Assembly (NCBI GenBank): GCA_023413135.1
Contig: JAEZQK010000055.1
Span: forward strand, 14,837-78,836
Source of the DNA: Bacillota bacterium
GTDB taxonomy: Bacteria; Bacillota; Clostridia; Christensenellales; Aristaeellaceae
Length of the DNA stretch: 64,000 bases
Reading direction: 5' to 3'
Below are positions 16,257-24,383 of the stretch, in pieces. Each line of letters opens with the position of its first letter. Position 1 is the stretch's first letter. Below the pieces are notes generated by a model. That model saw only the letters and a list, made by a program, of their open reading frames with translations, was not told where the DNA came from and made no database searches. The translations under genes and the position numbers were made by a program.

Positions 16257-17789
16257 ATGCTCTATCAAAATCCTGTGATGCGCGGCTTTTTCCCCGACCC
16301 ATCTGTCATCTGTGTAAACGGCATATATTACGCGGTGAATTCCACCTTTCAATACTTCCCCGCCATCGTTATCAGCGAAAGCTATGATCTTGTGAACTGG
16401 CGGATCATCGGCCACGCCATCACTGATCCACATGATTTGGACTTAAGCGACATCAAGGATTCCCACGGCATCTGGGCCCCGGATATCTCCTATGCCGATG
16501 GCCGGTTCTGGATTTTTGCGCCCCTTCGGCTCAATGGCGACGGCGGAAGAAGCCATACGGTGCTTCGCCGCCAGCTTGTGATGCATGCCGAAAAGCCGGA
16601 AGGCCCCTATACGAAGCCAGCTTGCCTGGAGATGGACAATATTGATCCATCCCACTTTGTGGATGAGGATGGACGCCACTACCTGATTAACGCGCCGGGC
16701 ATCACCATCACCCCTTTGAATGCCGGCTGTACCGCCTTTGCAGGAGAAACTGTGCAGGCTTGGGCAGGCACCGGCAAAAAAGCTCCGGAAGGTCCGCACC
16801 TATTGAAAAAGGATGGCTGGTACTACGCCATTTTAGCGGAAGGCGGCACGGGCTTTGACCACCAAATCTCCATCGCCCGTTCCCGCCATATATACGGTCC
16901 CTATGAGCCATGCCCCCATAACCCCATTTTGAAGCAGAGGGATCCTGCCGCCCTTTTGCAGCGGTGCGGCCACGCCAAGTTTGTGAAGGCGCCGGATGGC
17001 GAATGGTACGCGCTGTACCTTTGTGCCCGCCCTATAGGAGGCAAATATACCGTTATGGGCCGGGAAACAGCTCTACAGCGCGTAGAATGGATGGAAGACG
17101 GCTGGCCCCGCATGGATGACGGGCTTCCTTTGGAGTTCGCTCCCGTTCCCATACCCGGCAAGTCACAGCACATAGTTTCGTCCTTCTCAGACCATTTTGA
17201 CGGCTCGGAACTGAAAAAGGAATGGCAGTTTGTGCGCAACCCCAGCGGTGAGTGGTCGCTTTCCGAGCGCCCCGGGTACCTTCGTATTTGGACACAGGAT
17301 GGCGATCTTCATGAACGCCGGGCGAAAAACACACTGGTGCACAGGGAGACGGAAACGCGCTATACTGCTTCCACTCTCATGCATTTTAGCCCCCAATGGG
17401 AAGGGGAGCAGGCGGGGCTTACCTGTTACTATGCCACGGACGCCTACATCAAGTGCGCCAAAACATCAAATGGCATGGTGCTTTCCCTGAGGGCAGGCGG
17501 TGAAGAAATAATGGCCGCCTCCGCACAGCTTGAAAGCATGCAAAGCCCGGTAACGCTTCAGGTGCAAGTGGATGGGCTTACACGCAGCTTCTTCTTCCGG
17601 GAGGGATGCGGTCCCCTAAAAACGCTGGGTACCATCGAGGATTGTGCCTTTTTAAGCGACGAGTTTTTGCAAAACGGTGCAAAAAGGCATACAGGTACCA
17701 TGGTAGGCCTGTATGCCTTAAATGGCGGATGCGGCAGCCGCATCCCGGCGGACTTCAAATATTTTGAGTACAAAGCCGCTTCCGGTTAA
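16257..17789 (+). CDS. Glycoside hydrolase family 43 beta-xylosidase/arabinofuranosidase
   Basis: 510 residues. A five-bladed propeller starts with MRGFFPDPSVI (general base Asp14), continues with SHGIWAPDISYADG, and has the probable acid Glu in APEGPHLLKKDGWYY. From about residue 315 a lectin-like beta-sandwich follows (DHFDGSELKKEW), as in two-domain GH43 xylosidases. No signal peptide is seen, so it would act in the cytoplasm on imported oligosaccharides. ATG 16257 follows GGAGG. It is convergent with the SDR operon, 4 bases apart. No sugar transporter or regulator is adjacent. Confidence 0.88.
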   Translation: MLYQNPVMRGFFPDPSVICVNGIYYAVNSTFQYFPAIVISESYDLVNWRIIGHAITDPHDLDLSDIKDSHGIWAPDISYADGRFWIFAPLRLNGDGGRSHTVLRRQLVMHAEKPEGPYTKPACLEMDNIDPSHFVDEDGRHYLINAPGITITPLNAGCTAFAGETVQAWAGTGKKAPEGPHLLKKDGWYYAILAEGGTGFDHQISIARSRHIYGPYEPCPHNPILKQRDPAALLQRCGHAKFVKAPDGEWYALYLCARPIGGKYTVMGRETALQRVEWMEDGWPRMDDGLPLEFAPVPIPGKSQHIVSSFSDHFDGSELKKEWQFVRNPSGEWSLSERPGYLRIWTQDGDLHERRAKNTLVHRETETRYTASTLMHFSPQWEGEQAGLTCYYATDAYIKCAKTSNGMVLSLRAGGEEIMAASAQLESMQSPVTLQVQVDGLTRSFFFREGCGPLKTLGTIEDCAFLSDEFLQNGAKRHTGTMVGLYALNGGCGSRIPADFKYFEYKAASG

Positions 17790-17793
17790 AAGA

Positions 17794-18582
17794 TCAGTCA
17801 AGAACTTCCCTGGCCTTGAGCCATCTTAAGTAAAGCAGCCTTGTCAGCGTAGTCCTGGGCACAAGCCGGCCCAGGATGCTGAACAAGCGGTTGACCATCC
17901 CCGGGATATAGACTCGCCTTCCCCGCAAGGCCTTGGCAATGGTCCGTCTCGCTACCACTGTCAGGCTGTTGGTGGTGATCCTGCCCCAGAAGCCCTGAGC
18001 GCTGATGCCCTGCATAGCGCCGGGGGTGGTAGGCAGACCGCCGGGGCACAATGCTAAAACATTTGCATTTTGATCCGCCAATTCCTGGGACAACGCCATG
18101 GAAAAGTCCAACAGGAACCGTTTGGAGGCCGCGTAGGTGGCCTTGAGCGGCATGGGATACAGGGAAGCCAGGCTGGACACCACCACAATGGTGAAGCGTT
18201 TTTGCTTGTCCCGCTTAAGCAGCGCGCCGTGCAGCACCCGCAAGGTGCCTTCGATATTGACCCGCACGATATCGATAAGCCGGTCGCAATCCATCTCCAG
18301 AAATCCGCCTTCAAAGTCGATGCCCGCCACGTGCAGCAGCATATGAAGCTGCATGCCTTTTTCCTTCATATAGCCAAACAGCTTTTTCACATCCGCCGGG
18401 TCCGTGAGATCACAGGGCAGGGCATCGACCTTCACATTATGCTGCCTTAGCAGGCCGCCCCGGAAAACCTCCAGGCTGGAAGCATTTACATCGGTTAGCA
18501 TCAAATCATAGCCACGCCGGGCAGCTTCTATCGCCATAGCCCGCCCCAGCCCCCCGCCTGCGCCGGTAATCAAAACAGTCAT
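17794..18582 (-). CDS. Short-chain dehydrogenase/reductase
   Basis: 262 residues, classical SDR. The cofactor loop is TGAGGGLGRAMA at the N-terminus, HVAGIDFEGGF replaces the usual NNAG strand, the serine is in VVSSLASLYP, and the catalytic YAASK follows. The C-terminal 60 residues are basic and hydrophobic, as in membrane-associated SDRs. ATG 18582 follows GGGAGGGAGAAGC and overlaps the stop of the upstream SDR as ATGA. It is the last gene of the PadR operon. Substrate unknown. Confidence 0.85.
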   Translation of the reverse strand: MTVLITGAGGGLGRAMAIEAARRGYDLMLTDVNASSLEVFRGGLLRQHNVKVDALPCDLTDPADVKKLFGYMKEKGMQLHMLLHVAGIDFEGGFLEMDCDRLIDIVRVNIEGTLRVLHGALLKRDKQKRFTIVVVSSLASLYPMPLKATYAASKRFLLDFSMALSQELADQNANVLALCPGGLPTTPGAMQGISAQGFWGRITTNSLTVVARRTIAKALRGRRVYIPGMVNRLFSILGRLVPRTTLTRLLYLRWLKAREVLD

Positions 18583-19445
18583 GCTTCTCCCTCCCCAAAG
18601 GCTTCTATGCCGCACAGTTTTTCGCTCAATTCAAACAGCCTTGTCCTATCACCCGGCCTGTCTGCCCGCCGGTCATAGGGGGCTTTCTTGGAATCCAGAT
18701 AATACAGACCCGTTTGAGCAAAAGACGGATCACACAGAAAGCCATAGGTGAGAGCGGCCGTTTCCGGAGGAATACCGCTTCTTTTGCGCATAGCCCATAC
18801 GGCGCTTACCAGCCCGCTGGCCTGCTTGAACCCGATGTCCGTGCTTACCAGGCCGGGATCCACTACATAAGCCCGTACGCCGGCCTTTTCATACCGCCTG
18901 TTGAACTCTCCCGCAAATAAAAGGTTGCACAGCTTGGATTGCTTGTAGGCGCCCAGGCAGCTGTAGCGGCGCCTTTGGTACATCATGTCGTCCCAGCGGA
19001 TAGTATAATGCTTGTGGGAGCCACTGCCCGTGAGGATCACGCGTCCACCCGCCTTTTTCAGCGCATCCATCAGCCGGTGGGTAAGCAGAAAACCCGCCAG
19101 ATGGTTCAAGGCAAACTGCTGCTCATACCCTTCCTCCGTGGTGGTGTACCAGGCACGCACAGCCCCGGCGTTGTTGATCAGCACCTGCAAACGGCCATCG
19201 CAATGGGCCTCAAGGTAGCTGTTCAGCTCCCCCGCCACCCGGTTCACTTCCCGCTGCTGCGTAAGATCGCCATAAAAACCTGCCATTTCCCCGGCGGGAT
19301 ACATTTTATCAAGCGCAGCCAGCGCTTTTTCGCAATTTTCCTTGGTGCGGCCCACCAGAAGCACACGCCACCCCATGTCCAGCAGCTTTTTAGCCACCGC
19401 GAGCCCAATGCCGGAGGTGGCCCCGGTAATAACAGCGGTATTCAT
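18579..19445 (-). CDS. Short-chain dehydrogenase (retinol-dehydrogenase/WWOX-like)
   Basis: 288 residues. TGATSGIGLAVAKKL binds the dinucleotide, NNAGAV follows at about residue 92, GSGSHKH lies at the serine position, and YKQSKLCN carries the catalytic Tyr/Lys. A long C-terminal region resembles plant protochlorophyllide-reductase/retinol dehydrogenase relatives. The start (GGGAGGCCGGCC then ATG) overlaps the stop of the truncated DUF4097 gene by four bases, and its own stop overlaps the next SDR. Both SDRs are therefore translated with the PadR operon. The two SDRs are not close duplicates. Confidence 0.85.
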   Translation of the reverse strand: MNTAVITGATSGIGLAVAKKLLDMGWRVLLVGRTKENCEKALAALDKMYPAGEMAGFYGDLTQQREVNRVAGELNSYLEAHCDGRLQVLINNAGAVRAWYTTTEEGYEQQFALNHLAGFLLTHRLMDALKKAGGRVILTGSGSHKHYTIRWDDMMYQRRRYSCLGAYKQSKLCNLLFAGEFNRRYEKAGVRAYVVDPGLVSTDIGFKQASGLVSAVWAMRKRSGIPPETAALTYGFLCDPSFAQTGLYYLDSKKAPYDRRADRPGDRTRLFELSEKLCGIEAFGEGEA

Positions 19446-19855
19446 GGCCGGCCTCCCATAAAGTCATCATAGACCGCTTGAGGAACATAGAAGGTCATGG
19501 TCATCTCATAAGGCTGCGGGAAGAGGCCAAGGAATGTGCTTTCAAAGGGAATCTCCTTTACGGTCAAAACGCCGTCTTCCACCGACATGGAAAACCTTTG
19601 GTCAAGATCTATGGGGCCGGACACCCACGCCTTTGCAAAAACTTCAACGGCCGGCGCTTCCTCGGTAGGATAGGCAATGACCTGGGCGCGGCTTACATCC
19701 ACTTTCAGCTTTTGAAAATCGCTTTGCAAAGTAAAATCCTCACTGGCCTCGTAGGACATCAGCATTCCGGTGGCTATCAGGTAGGTACCTGTCAGGGCGA
19801 TGCCGGCAGCGCCTATCACCAGCACGATCAACCATAATTTTAAACGCTTTTTCAT
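19442..19855 (-). CDS. Short DUF4097-like membrane-anchored protein, apparently truncated
   Basis: 137 residues. A lysine-rich start and one membrane segment (LWLIVLVIGAAGIALTGTYLIATG) precede an extracytoplasmic part with FQKLKVDVSRAQVIAYPTE, the first repeat of DUF4097-type beta-helical domains. Such proteins usually run to 250-300 residues; here the chain stops at MGGRP within the start of the SDR gene. This suggests that insertion of the SDR pair cut the original gene. The start has AAGGAGGG upstream, one base after the DUF1700 stop. Confidence 0.65.
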   Translation of the reverse strand: MKKRLKLWLIVLVIGAAGIALTGTYLIATGMLMSYEASEDFTLQSDFQKLKVDVSRAQVIAYPTEEAPAVEVFAKAWVSGPIDLDQRFSMSVEDGVLTVKEIPFESTFLGLFPQPYEMTMTFYVPQAVYDDFMGGRP

Positions 19856-19856
19856 A

Positions 19857-20420
19857 TCACTTGCCCTCCTTTTCTTCCCCATTGTCCAGCCAGCGCCGGG
19901 CCAGAGCGGATAGTGCGCCGATGGTGACGCCCCACAAAGTTTTTGCACCCATCAAGCACAATGTTCCCATAGCTGTCAGCATAACGGCTGTAAAGACAGC
20001 CAGTATTCCATAAACGATGAACCCTTTCACAAATTCCATAGCGGCCAGGAATACCGCTCCGGCGCCGCAAAGCCACAGCGCCGGTCCCAGAACGAACACC
20101 GGGATGATGCACAGGATGAATGCGGTATATAGCGTACCAATGGCTATGCCCTTGCCCATACGGTAAGCAAACGTGGCGCCTACCATGCGCATGGCGTCCT
20201 GCGGCTTCTTTGTCTTTTCCGCCTGGGTGGTGGCAGTGATGGCCGTATACAGCTTTGCGATGCTTTCAGGTTCACCCAGCTCCTGCGCAATCTGCTTCTC
20301 CGATTTCCCCTGGGAAAGTCCTATCTCAAAGTGCTCCCGGTAATCTGCAAGAATATCATCCCGCTCGGTCTGGTCAAGCCGGTTAAGCGCCCGGGACAGC
20401 GCCTGCAAATATTCATTCAT
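19857..20420 (-). CDS. DUF1700/HAAS-domain membrane protein
   Basis: 187 residues. Residues 1-60 are the HAAS domain (YLQALSRALNRLDQTERDDI, then LGEPESIAKLY), followed by three or four membrane segments from about residue 95. HAAS proteins accompany PadR regulators and probably control or escort membrane proteins. The start at 20420 is chosen because GGAGG lies 9 bases before it. It overlaps the end of the PadR gene by 8 bases, so the two are coupled. Confidence 0.85.
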   Translation of the reverse strand: MNEYLQALSRALNRLDQTERDDILADYREHFEIGLSQGKSEKQIAQELGEPESIAKLYTAITATTQAEKTKKPQDAMRMVGATFAYRMGKGIAIGTLYTAFILCIIPVFVLGPALWLCGAGAVFLAAMEFVKGFIVYGILAVFTAVMLTAMGTLCLMGAKTLWGVTIGALSALARRWLDNGEEKEGK

Positions 20421-20736
20421 CCGCCTCATCCTCCATCAAAATGTCGTTCACCTGATGCACAAACGTCACCCACTCGCGCCGAAGTTCGCTTTCCGCCGCT
20501 TTTCCCGCCTCCGTCAGCCGGTAATACTTGCGGGGCGGTCCGCCGGATTCATCCGACAGGTAGGTCTCGCACAGCCCATCCCCCTTGAGCTTCCGCAGCA
20601 GCGGATACAGCGTTCCTTCCGCGATTTCAATGCTTTTGGAAATCTGCTCCGCCAGCTCATATCCGTAGGCGTCCCGGTGGCGCAGCGCCGCCAGCACGCA
20701 CAGGTCCAGCACGCCCTTTTTGAATTGCGGGTTCAT
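20413..20736 (-). CDS. PadR-family transcriptional regulator
   Basis: 107 residues. The winged helix (GVLDLCVLAALRHRDAYGYE, IAEGTLYPLLRKLKGDGL, then GGPPRKYYRLTEAGK) is textbook PadR, with a short C-terminal dimer helix. GGGAGGGACGGC precedes the ATG. It is first in the operon PadR-DUF1700-DUF4097-SDR-SDR and presumably represses it. The upstream region has repeated ATTGT units (20768-20780) that may be the operator. Confidence 0.88.
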   Translation of the reverse strand: MNPQFKKGVLDLCVLAALRHRDAYGYELAEQISKSIEIAEGTLYPLLRKLKGDGLCETYLSDESGGPPRKYYRLTEAGKAAESELRREWVTFVHQVNDILMEDEADE

Positions 20737-20798
20737 GCCGTCCCTCCCTTCTGATCATTGACCACTATTGTGTATTGTTCAGTAGCAAACACAGTATA

Positions 20799-20842
20799 GC
20801 ACCCTCCCGCACGCTTTGCAAGAGGGTGCCAAAATTTTTTTC
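20799..20842 (+). terminator. Rho-independent terminator oriented against the flanking genes
   Basis: GCACCCTC (20799-20806) pairs with GAGGGTGC (20822-20829), then a run of eight T (20835-20842) on the + strand. Both neighbours (PadR and the histidine kinase) are on the - strand, so the orientation would stop antisense transcription towards the kinase. Read on the - strand the hairpin lacks a T-run but could still end the kinase transcript. Confidence 0.55.
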
Positions 20843-20847
20843 GTGAC

Positions 20848-22248
20848 TTACGATCTATAAAGCGGCAGCTTTACCGTGAACGTGCTGCCTTCTCCCAGCT
20901 TGCTTTCCGCCAGGGCCTCTCCCCCATGTTCTCTGACGATCTTTTGAACAATGCTAAGTCCAATGCCGCTTCCGCCTGTATGACGGTTTCGGGAAGGATC
21001 AGCACGATACAAGTAGTCGAAAACATAAGGCAGGTCCTTTAAGTCGATGCCGATCCCTGTATCTTTGACCTGGATGACCGCCAAATCGCCCTCACGGCCC
21101 AATGTCACCTCAACAGCTCCACACTCCAAGGTATACTGCACGGCGTTGGCCAGAAGGTTCACAAGCACCTGCCGCAATTGATCCTTATCTCCCTTAACCG
21201 TAACGGGCGTCAGCTTGGAAACAAGCTCGATTTTTTTTTCGGCACAAACGGGTTTAAAATGCTCCAGGCAATCTTTTATAAGGCTTTCCAACTCAACCGG
21301 ACATGCGGCCGGCTTCGCACCCGGCTCGTAAAGCTTGGCCAATTCCTCCAGCCTGGCCAGCATGCGGTTGAGCCGCTCAATCTCCTCATAGCAGCTTCCC
21401 AAACGCTGGGGCGTGGGCTCCCATACGCCGTCCTGAAACGCCTCCAGGTTAGCCTGCAGCACGGAAAGCGGCGTGCGCAGCTCGTGGGCATAGTCCCTGA
21501 TCATGCGCTCCCTGGCATTTTGCTGCTCCATAAGCGTTTTCGACAGGAGACCGACGCTTTGATTAAGTTCGTTCAACTCCCTTGCGTAAGGATGATCTGG
21601 CACCTTAAGCGTATAATCCCCCTGGCCAATACGCTTTGTTTGCTCTCCGATTTCGCGTATGGGCCTTACGATGCTGCGGGCCATCACATACCCGAATCCC
21701 GCCGCTAAAAAGGTGCAAAGTATGCCTGCAAGCAAAAAAGCCGTATCGATCCTGCCGATGAAGTCCACATCCGCCTCAGTATAGTAGTATGGACCGCTAT
21801 AACCAAAGCGCAGAACTCCCACGCGCTTTCCATCCGCCTGCAAAGGATACTCCATCTCCGTATAATTGCCTACATAGGAAGAATCCCGCATGGCGGTGAT
21901 GCATTGAACATCATAGAGCATGCTCTCACAGGCCTTGGTATCATTGCAGTGGATACAGTACACCTGCCGGTCCTGCTCATCCCAAACAGACAGCACCAGC
22001 CCCTGATTGAGCATGGCATAACCCAGTTCCGTAAAGTGTATATGCTTAAGATCGGTATTTTTCAGCTGCTCCTCAACGGTCTTTACTACATTTTGCGCCG
22101 CCTGTTCCCGTTGGGCCACTACATAGGTCCGAAAATGCTCCTCCATAAGGATGTGCGTCACTGCCAGCAGTATGCCGATCAGCAGCAGCGAAATGGCCCC
22201 GTAGGTCAGCGACAGCCGTGTTTTGAGGCTTAGCTGCCGCCTAACCAT
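20848..22248 (-). CDS. Two-component sensor histidine kinase
   Basis: 466 residues. TM1 is at about 13-35, followed by a sensor region to about 160, TM2 (FLLAGILCTFLAAGFGYVMA), a HAMP linker, the H-box RDYAHELRTPLSVL, and an ATPase domain with the N, G1 and G2 boxes (LLANAVQYTL, IQVKDTGIGI, GGSGIGLSIV). The sensor contains CIHCNDTKACESMLYDVQC, four cysteines spaced 2-5-8. Start ATG 22248 follows GGAGGGAAAGCGG and overlaps the response regulator stop by 8 bases. A 47-residue upstream extension is antisense-like and lacks support. Confidence 0.88.
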   Translation of the reverse strand: MVRRQLSLKTRLSLTYGAISLLLIGILLAVTHILMEEHFRTYVVAQREQAAQNVVKTVEEQLKNTDLKHIHFTELGYAMLNQGLVLSVWDEQDRQVYCIHCNDTKACESMLYDVQCITAMRDSSYVGNYTEMEYPLQADGKRVGVLRFGYSGPYYYTEADVDFIGRIDTAFLLAGILCTFLAAGFGYVMARSIVRPIREIGEQTKRIGQGDYTLKVPDHPYARELNELNQSVGLLSKTLMEQQNARERMIRDYAHELRTPLSVLQANLEAFQDGVWEPTPQRLGSCYEEIERLNRMLARLEELAKLYEPGAKPAACPVELESLIKDCLEHFKPVCAEKKIELVSKLTPVTVKGDKDQLRQVLVNLLANAVQYTLECGAVEVTLGREGDLAVIQVKDTGIGIDLKDLPYVFDYLYRADPSRNRHTGGSGIGLSIVQKIVREHGGEALAESKLGEGSTFTVKLPLYRS

Positions 22249-22939
22249 CCGCTTTCCCTCCGAACTTGTAGCCCACTCCGCGAACGGTGCGGATGTATGC
22301 CGGCTCCTCGGTCTTATCCTCCAGTTTTGCCCGCAGGTTCTTGATATGGGAGTCGATGGTGCGCTCAAACCCCTCATAGGAAAAGCCAAACGCGCACAAG
22401 ATCAATTCTTCCCTTGTAAATACCTTGGCCGGCTGGCGGATCAGCGCGCTTAACAGCTTGAATTCATTGGGGGTGAGGGGAATTTCCCTTCCGCCCCGCC
22501 ACACCTGATGCGCTGCCAAATCCACCTTCAGGTCACCATCGTTGTACGCGAACGCTTCGCCGGCATCCTTAGGCCCAAAGCGGCGCAAGAGCGCTTCCAG
22601 CCTGGCTACCAGCTCCCGGGGGCGGAAGGGCTTGATCACATAGCCGTCAGCCCCCAGATGAAGCCCCTCTACCACGTCATTCTCGCTTCCCTTGGCCGTG
22701 AGCATCAGCACAGGCGTATCGGAAAGCTGGCGGATGGTCTTGAGCACCTCGTCGCCGCTTAGTTCCGGCAGCATCCTGTCCAGCACCACTGCATCCGGCC
22801 TATTCGCTTCAAACAATGAAAGTGCCGTCCTGCCATCCCCCGCGGACAGCGTTAGATACCCTTCCCGCTTAAGGTAGGCCTCAATGACACTGACGATCTT
22901 TTCTTCGTCTTCCACAATCAGAATGGTGGCTTTTCCCAT
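22241..22939 (-). CDS. OmpR/PhoB-family response regulator
   Basis: 232 residues. The receiver domain has the acidic pair (IVEDEEK), phospho-Asp in DAVVLDRMLP and lysine in LTAKGSE. The winged helix covers about 130-228 (LTPNEFKLLSALIRQPAKVF, then YIRTVRGVGYKF). GGGAGATGCC lies before the ATG. It is first in a two-gene operon with the kinase, behind a promoter at 22981-23009. The target is unknown; PadR and germination genes flank it. Confidence 0.9.
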   Translation of the reverse strand: MGKATILIVEDEEKIVSVIEAYLKREGYLTLSAGDGRTALSLFEANRPDAVVLDRMLPELSGDEVLKTIRQLSDTPVLMLTAKGSENDVVEGLHLGADGYVIKPFRPRELVARLEALLRRFGPKDAGEAFAYNDGDLKVDLAAHQVWRGGREIPLTPNEFKLLSALIRQPAKVFTREELILCAFGFSYEGFERTIDSHIKNLRAKLEDKTEEPAYIRTVRGVGYKFGGKADG

Positions 22940-22980
22940 GGCATCTCCCTACCCGTTCTGTGTTCTGTTCCTCAAGAATC

Positions 22981-23009
22981 ACTATAGCACATCCGGCTTC
23001 ATTCCTCAA
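22981..23009 (-). promoter_or_regulatory. Promoter of the two-component operon
   Basis: On the - strand TTGAGG (23009-23004), 17 bases and TATAGT (22986-22981), about 40 bases before the start codon. Confidence 0.55.
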
Positions 23010-23025
23010 GCAAGCACATTCCGAC

Positions 23026-23051
23026 AAAATAAAAAGGCCGTTTCCACGGCC
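23026..23051 (-). terminator. Terminator of the germination operon
   Basis: On the - strand GGCCGT-GGAA-ACGGCC (23051-23036) is followed by TTTTTATTTT, a strong intrinsic terminator 18 bases after the last gene of the operon. Confidence 0.85.
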
Positions 23052-23068
23052 AAGGAAATGGGATGTGT

Positions 23069-23278
23069 TTAATAATGGAGCCCGATTTGATGCAGCCATT
23101 CGTCCGCTGTAATGATGGGGCTGGGGATGGGAACCTTCAGCTCATTCAATACGGACACGGTCAGAGCCAAGGCAAAAAAGAACCCGAACGCCGCCACATC
23201 CTTCCAGTCCTTTCTGCGGATCAAAGGCAGCAGGTCAAGCAGCGCAATCAGGCCAAAGCAAAGAATGATCACCAGCAT
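23069..23278 (-). CDS. Small germinant receptor D-type subunit
   Basis: 69 residues with two membrane segments (LVIILCFGLIALLDLLPLI and VAAFGFFFALALTVSVL) and a polar tail. Size, topology and position after the B subunit match the D subunits of GerA-type receptors in Bacillus. The true start is ATG 23278, one base after the GerAB stop, with GGGAGGCGG upstream; the frame runs further in but would overlap GerAB extensively. The assignment rests on position and topology. Confidence 0.75.
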   Translation of the reverse strand: MLVIILCFGLIALLDLLPLIRRKDWKDVAAFGFFFALALTVSVLNELKVPIPSPIITADEWLHQIGLHY

Positions 23279-23279
23279 A

Positions 23280-24383
23280 TTATGCTTCCGCCTCCCTTGT
23301 TTTCCCTTTTCTGATTTTACCAACCACCAATGCCAGAAGCGGAAGGATGAATTCAAAAACCTGCCAAAGAATGATCGCCGTCTCCTGGCCGGTAGAGGCA
23401 TGCTGAATGCTGGATGGGTACAGCGTGAAGCCATAGCCGATCATGAGTATGCCGATAGCCAGCACAAGTGGCTTGTAGGATTTCATTTTGAAGACCTGTG
23501 CAGCCGCAAGTGCTGTCACATAATGAAGGAGGGAAATTTTGAAAAACAGCAGGATAATAAGCACCACCGCAAACAATATCTCCAAGCGGCTGAGCGAGCC
23601 AAACAGCGTAACAAGTCGGAGTGTTTCAAAGGCAGGCAGTGCAAAAAGGCTCAGTGTATTTCCGAGCACAGCCGTATCCCGAAGCACCACCACTAAAAAC
23701 AGTACCGAGCCCAGCAAAAATCCACCCAAAAAATAGCGGCTGATCGGTTTTTGTTTCCCCCGCACATAAGGCAAAATCATCAAAAATACAACAAGCTCGC
23801 CAAAGGGTATGCTAAGAACAATGTTTATACCCTGCACATACTTTGAAGCGGGCATCTGCAACATGGGCAGGAAGTTGTTCAGGTCCATCTGGGGGGATGC
23901 AAACAAAAGTGATGAACTCAGCACCGTAATCGATATCGCAATGAAAAGAAAGGCGAACCTCGTTACCACCTTCAGCCCGTGCCGCACAGCCATAGCGGAG
24001 ACCAGCATGCAAACGGCGGAAAGAACGATATCCGGCGTCTTGTCCATGACGGTCTGCTTAACAAACAGGCTCAAGTCTCTCAGGTTCAGCGCAGCCAGGG
24101 TAAGAAAAAACGATATGTGAAAAAAAGTAGCCACCTTGCCCAGCACCTTGCCGAATGCCAGATCGTTGATCTCCACCAGGTTCTTGCCGGGATACATTTT
24201 CGCAAGCCCGATATAGGTTAAAAGGATGGGTAGGCAAACCACAATGCCCGCCGCCACCACAAACCAGGAATCATTGTCCGTCACGCCTGTAAGGAAGGCG
24301 GAAAGCAGGGAGGAAGACTGAATGAAGCATGCAGCGGAAAACATCATTTGTGACGGCGTGATTTTTCCCGTCTCCAGTTTCAT
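23280..24383 (-). CDS. Spore germination permease, GerAB type
   Basis: 367 residues with about ten membrane helices. The opening KITPSQMMFSAACFIQSSSL and YPGKNLVEINDLAFGKVLGK are characteristic of the APC-superfamily B subunit of germinant receptors, which binds the germinant in the inner spore membrane. The start overlaps the GerAC stop by four bases. Gene order is A-C-B-D here. Confidence 0.9.
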   Translation of the reverse strand: MKLETGKITPSQMMFSAACFIQSSSLLSAFLTGVTDNDSWFVVAAGIVVCLPILLTYIGLAKMYPGKNLVEINDLAFGKVLGKVATFFHISFFLTLAALNLRDLSLFVKQTVMDKTPDIVLSAVCMLVSAMAVRHGLKVVTRFAFLFIAISITVLSSSLLFASPQMDLNNFLPMLQMPASKYVQGINIVLSIPFGELVVFLMILPYVRGKQKPISRYFLGGFLLGSVLFLVVVLRDTAVLGNTLSLFALPAFETLRLVTLFGSLSRLEILFAVVLIILLFFKISLLHYVTALAAAQVFKMKSYKPLVLAIGILMIGYGFTLYPSSIQHASTGQETAIILWQVFEFILPLLALVVGKIRKGKTREAEA

